DNA from: Bordetella sp. H567
Lineage (GTDB): Bacteria; Pseudomonadota; Gammaproteobacteria; Burkholderiales; Burkholderiaceae_B
DNA: 64,000 bases
Assembly (NCBI RefSeq): GCF_001704295.1
Contig: NZ_CP012334.1
Location: 1,872,084 to 1,936,083 of the forward strand
Reading direction: 5' to 3'
Below the pieces are notes generated by a model. That model did not search any database, was not told where the DNA came from, and worked only from the letters and a program-made list of their open reading frames with translations. Each line of letters begins with the position of its first letter. Positions within the stretch are counted from its first letter, which is position 1. Positions 58,622-64,000 of this stretch are shown piece by piece. Position numbers and translations under genes: made by a program.

Positions 58622-59806
58622 TTATCGTTGAATGGATGCGGCAAGACTGGCGCGCGCCGCGGCGATCCCGGCACCCGGCGTGAAGGCATGGCCCAGGTGC
58701 GACAGGACGCTTTCCAGGTGCTCCAGATCGGTGAGGATCGTGTCGTCGTTGAAATCGCCCATCGTGCCGATGCGGATGACGCGGCCGGACAGCTTGTTGC
58801 GCGAACCGGCGATCACCGTGCGATGGCGCTCGTACAGCGCCTTGACGATCGCCGCGCCGTCCAGCGCCTGCGGCACCGACACGGCAACGACGGTGCTGGA
58901 CCGATTTCGACCCGTGCCGAACACGGGCAGGTTGATGGCGGCGGCACCGTCACGCAGCGCGGCCGACAGGCGCCGATGGCGCGCCAGCACCTGGGGCAGG
59001 CCCTCGCCGTGGATCATGTCCAGGGCTTCCAGCAGGCCGTAGACGATCGGCACGGCCGGTGTGAAGGGCGTTTCGCCTTTTTCCAGCGACGCCAGCGCGC
59101 GCGCGAAGTCCCAATAGAAGGCGGGGAAGTGGTCGCCCCGGCCGATCACCTCCCAGGCCTTGGCGCTGACACTGGCCAAGCCCAGGCCGGGCGGGCACAT
59201 CAGTGCTTTCTGCGATGCCGACACGACCACGTCGACACCCCATTCATCCTGCTTCATCTCCGTGCCCGCCAGCCCGCTGACGGAATCCGCGACCAGCAGC
59301 GTGGGCGTGTCGCGAAGCAGCGCACCCAGCCGGGCCAGGTCGGCCGTAATGGCGGTCGAGCTTTCGTTGTGGATGACGAATACCGCCCGGTAGCGCTTTT
59401 CGCTCAGGCGTTGCGCCACCGCGTCGATGTCGATGTCGCTGCCCCAGGGCATGTCCAGGCGGTCGAAGCGGGCGCCTATCGCCTGCGCGATCGAGGCGAA
59501 GCGTTCGCCGAACTGCCCGTGCGAGACGAACAGCAATTCGGTGTCGGGGCTGGCGATATTGACCACCGCGGCTTCCATCATCCCGCTGCCCGAGGCAGCA
59601 AAGAACAGGACGCGGTTGCGGGTGCCGAAGATGGGCTTGAGCCGTTCTTCGGCATCGGCCAGCATGGCGCGGAATTCAGGTCCGCGATGGTTGACGATCA
59701 GGCGGGCGGTGGCCTGCCGGATGCGCTCGGGTACGAACGTCGGGCCGGGAAGCCGCAGACGATATCCGTCGGGGATGACCCCGGCCTTGTTTGCAGCATG
59801 AGACAC
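58622..59806 (-). CDS. Class V aminotransferase (alanine/serine-glyoxylate type)
   Basis: A 394-residue PLP aminotransferase. LRLPGPTFVPERIRQA and INHRGPEF-like VNHRGPEFRAML near the N-terminus, FFAASGSGMMEAAVVN, VADSVSGLAGTEM, and the PLP lysine in VVSASQKALMCPPGLGL. It would use pyruvate or glyoxylate as acceptor. The GTG complementary to 59804-59806 was chosen because GGAGG lies 9 bases upstream on the minus strand; longer in-frame extensions lack this. It is the first gene of the minus-strand operon. Confidence 0.85.
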   Translation of the reverse strand: MSHAANKAGVIPDGYRLRLPGPTFVPERIRQATARLIVNHRGPEFRAMLADAEERLKPIFGTRNRVLFFAASGSGMMEAAVVNIASPDTELLFVSHGQFGERFASIAQAIGARFDRLDMPWGSDIDIDAVAQRLSEKRYRAVFVIHNESSTAITADLARLGALLRDTPTLLVADSVSGLAGTEMKQDEWGVDVVVSASQKALMCPPGLGLASVSAKAWEVIGRGDHFPAFYWDFARALASLEKGETPFTPAVPIVYGLLEALDMIHGEGLPQVLARHRRLSAALRDGAAAINLPVFGTGRNRSSTVVAVSVPQALDGAAIVKALYERHRTVIAGSRNKLSGRVIRIGTMGDFNDDTILTDLEHLESVLSHLGHAFTPGAGIAAARASLAASIQR

Positions 59807-60135
59807 CCTATGGAACCTCCCCGCTATCGCCCCCGACTGCATCCAATCATACAGTCGTACAGAGGCGCAAAGCATGGACGGTTTGCAGCTAATAGTCAAT
59901 CCGGTGTATCGCTGCCCGGCGCAAAGCCCTGTCGCCAAAGATTACGTCCGCGTGAACCGCGACGGGACATCGAACAAGACACGCGATGCCGCCGTCAACG
60001 TCGGCGAAACAGTGGCGTCGCGCCGGTAACTTGCCGTGATACGCCCGCGTGCGGGTAGGCGCCGGGTGCAACGGTGGCTTCGACCGGAGAATACAATCGC
60101 CCGTTTCGTCTACGACCTTCGAGGCCCGCCTACCC
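59807..60135. other. Divergent intergenic region between aminotransferase and OPT genes
   Basis: 329 bases with no gene. TACAAT at 60093-60098 may be the -10 for the OPT gene. A TCATACAGTCGTACAGA segment at 59847-59863 contains a partial inverted repeat and could be an operator for the minus-strand operon. No promoter with a good -35 was found for either direction. Confidence 0.4.
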
Positions 60136-62214
60136 ATGACAGACAGCTACCGCATTCCCGATCAGGTCTCGATGCCTGAATTGACGCTGCGCGGCGTCAT
60201 CCTCGGCGCGCTGATTACGGTGGTGTTCACGGCGTCCAACGTCTATCTGGGATTGAAGGTTGGCCTGACGTTTTCCTCCGCCATACCCGCCGCGGTCATC
60301 TCCATGTCCGTCCTGCGGCTGTTCCGCGACGCCAACATCCTGGAAAACAATATGGTGCAGACGCAGGCGTCCGCGGCCGGCACCTTGTCCTCGGTGATTT
60401 TCATCCTGCCCGCGCTCGTCATGATGGGGCATTGGCAAGGCTTCCCGTTCTGGCTGACCCTGGCGGTCTGCGCGGCCGGCGGGATGTTGGGTGTCATGTT
60501 CACCATCCCCTTGCGGCGGGTCATGGTGGTGCAAAGCGACCTGCCCTATCCCGAAGGCGTGGCGGCCGCGGAGATCCTGCGCGTGGGCGCGGCGGCATCG
60601 GCGGACGCGCAGGCCGTCTCCGGCGATGCGAACACCAGGAAGGCCGCTGCGAACGGCGGGTCCGGCACCGGCATGGCGGACATCGCCACCGGGGGACTGG
60701 TCGCCGCGGCGGTCAGCTTCGCCGCCGGCGGGCTGCGCGTGCTGGGCGACGGCGTAAGCATCTGGTTGTCGGCGGGCGCGGCCATCTTCCGCATCCCCAT
60801 GGGTTTCTCGACCGCCTTGCTGGGCGCCGGCTACCTGATCGGCATCGTGGCGGGGCTGGCGATGCTGACGGGATTGGTCATCGCCTGGGGCATTTCCGTG
60901 CCGGTGTTGACGGCGCTGCACCCCATGCCGGCGGGGGCGTCGGCGGCCAGCTACGCCACCGGCCTCTGGTCTTCCCAGGTGCGCTTCATCGGCGCGGGCG
61001 TGATCGGCGTGGGCGCCATCTGGACGCTGGCCACGCTGGCCGCGCCGATGGCGCGCGGCCTGAAGGTGACGTTCTCCAGGATGAGCGGCGTGGGCGGGCA
61101 GGGCACCGGGCAATCGCCGCGCACGGACCGCGACCTGCCCGGATTCTGGATCGCCGCGATCAGTCTGGTCATGGTGGCCGTGCTGGTGCTGACCTTCCAT
61201 GCATTCCTGTCCGGCGCGCCGCTGGCGACGGGCCTGACCTGGCGGCTGGTGATCTATGCCGTCATCTTCGCCTTCGTCTTCGGCCTGCTGGTCGCCGCGG
61301 CCTGCGGCTATATGGCCGGCCTGGTAGGGTCGTCGACCAGTCCCATTTCCGGCGTCGGTATCGTGGCCATCGTGCTGGTATCGCTGCTGATCCTGGCCAT
61401 CGGCAATGGCGATGGATTGCTGTCCACCGACGCGGGCCGGCGGCTGGCCATCGCGGTGGCCATTTTCACCACATCGGCGGTGATCGCCGTGGCGTCGATC
61501 TCGAACGACAACCTGCAGGATCTGAAGACGGGATGGCTGGTGGGGGCCACGCCGTGGCGCCAGCAGGTCGCGCTGTTGATCGGCTGCGTGGCCGGCGCCG
61601 TGGTCATCTCGCCCATCCTGGATCTCTTGTACAAGGCCTACGGTTTCGCGGACGCCCTGCCGCGTCCCGGCATGGATCCGACGCAGGTCCTGTCCGCGCC
61701 GCAGGCCACGCTCATGCTGGCCATCGTGCGCGGCATTTTTACCCACCAGTTGAATTGGGCCATGATCGTGATCGGCATGGGCATCGGCATCGCGCTGATC
61801 GTGGTGGACCAGATCCTGGAGCGTACCTGCAAGGTGGCGCGCATGCCGGTGCTGGCGGTCGGCATCGGCATCTACCTGCCGCCCACGGTCAGCGCCCCGC
61901 TGGTGCTGGGCGCGGTGCTGGCCTGGCTGGTCGACCGTGCCTTGCAACGGCGCCGGAATGCCGGCCGGGCGGACGACGCCGCCATTGCCGGCGCCCAACG
62001 CCGCGGCGTGCTGATCGCGTCGGGATTGATCGTCGGCGAGAGCTTGATCGGCGTCGTCATGGCGGCCGTGATTGGCGCCAGTGGCAACGACGCGCCGCTG
62101 GCGATCGCCGGTGCCGGTTTCGCGCCGATCGCTTCCTGGCTGGGGCTGGCCGTGTTCCTGGCGGTGGCCTTGCTGTTCGCGCGCCGCGTGGTGGCGGCCG
62201 CGGCCTGGCGTTGA
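60136..62214 (+). CDS. OPT-family oligopeptide transporter
   Basis: A 692-residue polytopic transporter of the OPT/YSL family, with about 14-16 membrane helices. It starts MTDSYRIPDQVSMPELTLRGVILGALITVVFTASNVYLGLKVGLTFSSAIPAAVI, the family opening. A second hallmark is VVQSDLPYPEGVAAAEILR. Members import oligopeptides or metal chelates with protons. Length is normal for bacterial members. No peptidase or chelate-synthesis gene is adjacent. Confidence 0.92.
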   Translation: MTDSYRIPDQVSMPELTLRGVILGALITVVFTASNVYLGLKVGLTFSSAIPAAVISMSVLRLFRDANILENNMVQTQASAAGTLSSVIFILPALVMMGHWQGFPFWLTLAVCAAGGMLGVMFTIPLRRVMVVQSDLPYPEGVAAAEILRVGAAASADAQAVSGDANTRKAAANGGSGTGMADIATGGLVAAAVSFAAGGLRVLGDGVSIWLSAGAAIFRIPMGFSTALLGAGYLIGIVAGLAMLTGLVIAWGISVPVLTALHPMPAGASAASYATGLWSSQVRFIGAGVIGVGAIWTLATLAAPMARGLKVTFSRMSGVGGQGTGQSPRTDRDLPGFWIAAISLVMVAVLVLTFHAFLSGAPLATGLTWRLVIYAVIFAFVFGLLVAAACGYMAGLVGSSTSPISGVGIVAIVLVSLLILAIGNGDGLLSTDAGRRLAIAVAIFTTSAVIAVASISNDNLQDLKTGWLVGATPWRQQVALLIGCVAGAVVISPILDLLYKAYGFADALPRPGMDPTQVLSAPQATLMLAIVRGIFTHQLNWAMIVIGMGIGIALIVVDQILERTCKVARMPVLAVGIGIYLPPTVSAPLVLGAVLAWLVDRALQRRRNAGRADDAAIAGAQRRGVLIASGLIVGESLIGVVMAAVIGASGNDAPLAIAGAGFAPIASWLGLAVFLAVALLFARRVVAAAAWR

Positions 62215-62257
62215 TACGCCCCGGAGGGCGCGCGACGGCGCGCGGCCGCGCGCAAGG

Positions 62258-62494
62258 CTAATCGTGATAGACGATGCGCAGCGGCAGCGCTTCGCGGTCC
62301 GCCAGCCGGCGGCTGGCTTCCTCCACCAGTTCGTCCTCGGCCGCGCGCAGCGCGGCAACGCCGCTCAACCCGGTGCTGCGTTCCACCCGGCGCAACACAT
62401 CGGCCGTGCAGCGGCAGGCGACGTAGCGATGCCCCGTTTCCAGCCAGAAGACGGCGCCGTCCTCGACCATCGATATCTCCCAGATTGCCCCCAT
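62258..62494 (-). CDS. Small hypothetical protein
   Basis: A 78-residue soluble protein with the sequence features MGAIWEISMVEDGAVFWLETGHRY at the start and a helical acidic C-terminal half (EDELVEEASRRLAD). No family was recognised. GGGAGG on the minus strand, 7 bases before the ATG (complement of 62492-62494), supports expression. It is tail-to-tail with the OPT gene. Confidence 0.65.
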   Translation of the reverse strand: MGAIWEISMVEDGAVFWLETGHRYVACRCTADVLRRVERSTGLSGVAALRAAEDELVEEASRRLADREALPLRIVYHD

Positions 62495-62759
62495 CGTGTC
62501 CTCCCGAAGTCCAGGGGTTAACATTGGGCCCGCGCAAATCCGGTTCAAGGCATATGGGCTATTTGGTAATCCGCTCCCAGTCTAGGCAGGCTCCATCCAT
62601 GGTGGAAATCAGATGGACGTACTACGACGCCCGCACGACACGCCGACGCCCTACGCCGCATGGCGCATCGCGTGCAAGGCCGGAGATGCATGGCTGAACC
62701 TTATCTGGTCCGTCCGGACTAAGGCTCACGTCGCTTATCGCCTTCAATCCGTGGAATCT

Positions 62760-64000
62760 ATGAAGAAGCTTATTGTCGTTTTGTGGTCCGCCGCGGCCTT
62801 CTGCACCAGCGGTGCCGTGCAGGCCGCTGCCCCCGCCGTGGCGCCGTCCGCGACGCAGCCCGCCACCGCCGGCCAGCCCGCCACCGCCGGCCAGCCCGCC
62901 TCCGCCGGCCAGCCCGCCTCCGCCACACCGCCCGCGCCGGAAGCGCCCGCACCGGATGCCAGGTCGTGGCTGCTGCTGGATGCCACGAGCGGGCAGGTCA
63001 TCGCCTCGAAGAACCCCGACGAACGCGTGGAGCCCGCTTCGCTGACCAAGATCATGACGTCCTATCTGATCTTCCAGGCGCTGCGCGACAAAACGCTGGA
63101 TCTCAACCAGCAGGTGACCGTCTCCACCAACGCATGGAAGGTCGCGCCGGGCAGCTCGAAGATGTTCCTGGAGCCCGGCATGCATGTGAGCATCGACGAT
63201 CTACTGTCGGGCCTGCTCATTCAATCGGGCAACGACGCCGCCGTCGCGCTGGCGGAGGCCGCAGCCGGCTCCGAGGCGGCCTTCGTGCAACGCATGAATG
63301 ACACGGCCGAACGCATGGGCCTGAAGTCCACCCACTTCAACAGCCCGCATGGTCTGCCGGATCCGCAGACGTATTCCACCGCGCGCGACCTGGCGACGCT
63401 GACCTCGCGTGTGATCCGCGATTTTCCGGACCTATACGTGCGCTACGACCACGTGAAGTCATTCCGCTTCAACAACATCACGCAGCCCAACCGCAACCGC
63501 CTGCTCTGGAGCGATCCGTCGGTGGATGGCGGCAAGACCGGGCATACCGAGGCGGCAGGCTACTGCATGATCGCGTCCGCACTGCGTCCGGGCGCGGCCG
63601 GCCAGCGCCGGCTGATCGCGGTCGTCATGGGCACCCCTTCGGACAAAGTGCGCACCGCGGCCACGGGCATGCTGCTGAACTGGGGCTTCCAGAACTACGA
63701 GACCGTCAAGCTTTACGCCAAGGGTCAATCGATCGGCAACTCGACGGTCTGGAAAGGCCAGCAGCCGCAGGTGCTGGTGGGCTTCGATCGCGATATCTAT
63801 GCCACCGTTCCGCGCGCCTGGGTGCCCCGCCTGCAGAAGGTCATCACCCACCAGGGACCCCTGGTCGCGCCGCTGACGCTGGACAGCCAGGTGGGTACGG
63901 CCGATGTGCAGGTCGATGGCCGAACGATCCAGAGCTATCCCATCGTGGCCTTGCAGCCGGTGGAGCAGGGCGGCATGCTGTCGCGCGGTTGGGACAGTAT
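62760..64000 (+). CDS. D-alanyl-D-alanine carboxypeptidase, partial
   Basis: The first 413 residues of a penicillin-binding-protein-5-type carboxypeptidase; the frame is open at the window's end. Signal peptide MKKLIVVLWSAAAFCTSGAVQA, then a repeat-built Pro/Ala/Thr/Gln linker (residues 22-65). The catalytic Ser94-X-X-Lys97 is in PASLTKI, SGN at 156-158, and KTG at 259-261. The C-terminal PBP5 domain follows at about residue 320, and the anchor helix would lie beyond the edge. It trims peptidoglycan pentapeptides in the periplasm. Confidence 0.94.
   Translation, partial: MKKLIVVLWSAAAFCTSGAVQAAAPAVAPSATQPATAGQPATAGQPASAGQPASATPPAPEAPAPDARSWLLLDATSGQVIASKNPDERVEPASLTKIMTSYLIFQALRDKTLDLNQQVTVSTNAWKVAPGSSKMFLEPGMHVSIDDLLSGLLIQSGNDAAVALAEAAAGSEAAFVQRMNDTAERMGLKSTHFNSPHGLPDPQTYSTARDLATLTSRVIRDFPDLYVRYDHVKSFRFNNITQPNRNRLLWSDPSVDGGKTGHTEAAGYCMIASALRPGAAGQRRLIAVVMGTPSDKVRTAATGMLLNWGFQNYETVKLYAKGQSIGNSTVWKGQQPQVLVGFDRDIYATVPRAWVPRLQKVITHQGPLVAPLTLDSQVGTADVQVDGRTIQSYPIVALQPVEQGGMLSRGWDS
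62856..62927 (+). repeat. 18-bp tandem repeat inside the carboxypeptidase gene
   Basis: Four copies of an 18-bp unit (CAGCCCGCCACCGCCGGC and variants) encoding QPATAG, QPATAG, QPASAG, QPASAT. In frame; lies in the linker between the signal peptide and the catalytic domain. Confidence 0.93.

Noticed and set aside
56654-60058. A plus-strand frame of more than 1,100 residues over the ABC ATPase, binding protein and aminotransferase
   Set aside because: Antisense shadow of well-supported minus-strand genes; repetitive Arg/Gly/His composition and no family match.

Overview
The window is a GC-rich betaproteobacterial chromosome segment, most like Bordetella or a close Alcaligenaceae relative. This rests on the housekeeping proteins, on synteny (ndk-rlmN-rodZ-ispG-hisS-yfgM-bamB-der, hfq-hflX-hflK-hflC-hisZ-purA, rpsU-dnaG-rpoD) and on recurrent TAGAAT/TACAAT -10 boxes. 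It contains no rRNA, CRISPR array, transposase or phage genes. One tRNA gene is present.

Layout. (1) 1-4.5 kb: end of an unidentified gene, a SugE/Gdx-type exporter, a ferredoxin/flavin reductase, and a D-amino-acid-dehydrogenase-like oxidoreductase paired with an orphan sugar/glycerol-phosphate-type binding protein. (2) 4.6-13.7 kb: a compact eight-gene type IVb pilus locus of the conjugative-plasmid R64 kind (pilL, N, O, P, Q, R, S, V). It lacks pilM, the lytic transglycosylase, the prepilin peptidase and the shufflon/recombinase. (3) 13.7-18.7 kb: alaS with a TusA-like gene, then rpsP-rimM-trmD without the usual rplS, ending in an 18-bp repeat array. (4) 18.9-40.8 kb: a long core block covering tRNA charging (valS, hisS), nucleotides (ndk, purA), RNA modification (rlmN), isoprenoids (ispG), the outer membrane (bamB), ribosome GTPases (der, hflX), histidine synthesis (hisC, hisZ), hfq, hflKC, rpsU and dnaG. 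(5) 40.8-43.9 kb: a 719-nt non-coding stretch, rpoD, and tRNA-Ile2(CAU). (6) 43.9-53.5 kb: accessory DNA. A DUF1254 gene sits between two copies of the tRNA terminator. TetR and AraC regulators follow, then a run of hydrolases (epoxide-hydrolase-like, VOC, isochorismatase-like, YtcJ-like amidohydrolase) and small membrane proteins (DoxX, XapX, DUF1275). (7) 53.5-59.8 kb, minus strand: a threonine-aldolase-like enzyme, an ABC importer resembling the 2-aminoethylphosphonate/ferric family, and a class V aminotransferase, forming an uptake-and-catabolism operon for an unidentified amino compound. (8) 60.1-64 kb: an OPT-family transporter, a small hypothetical protein and the start of a D,D-carboxypeptidase that runs off the window.

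The pilus locus is the strongest candidate for an unusual system. It can supply the secretin, ATPase, platform, major pilin and tip pilin, but must borrow prepilin processing from elsewhere. In-frame tandem repeats recur near the N-termini of three envelope-associated proteins (PilQ, DoxX and the carboxypeptidase). Candidate RNA elements include the dnaG-rpoD interval, a short terminated leader before hisZ, and an AT-rich stretch ending in a strong minus-strand terminator near 53.5 kb.
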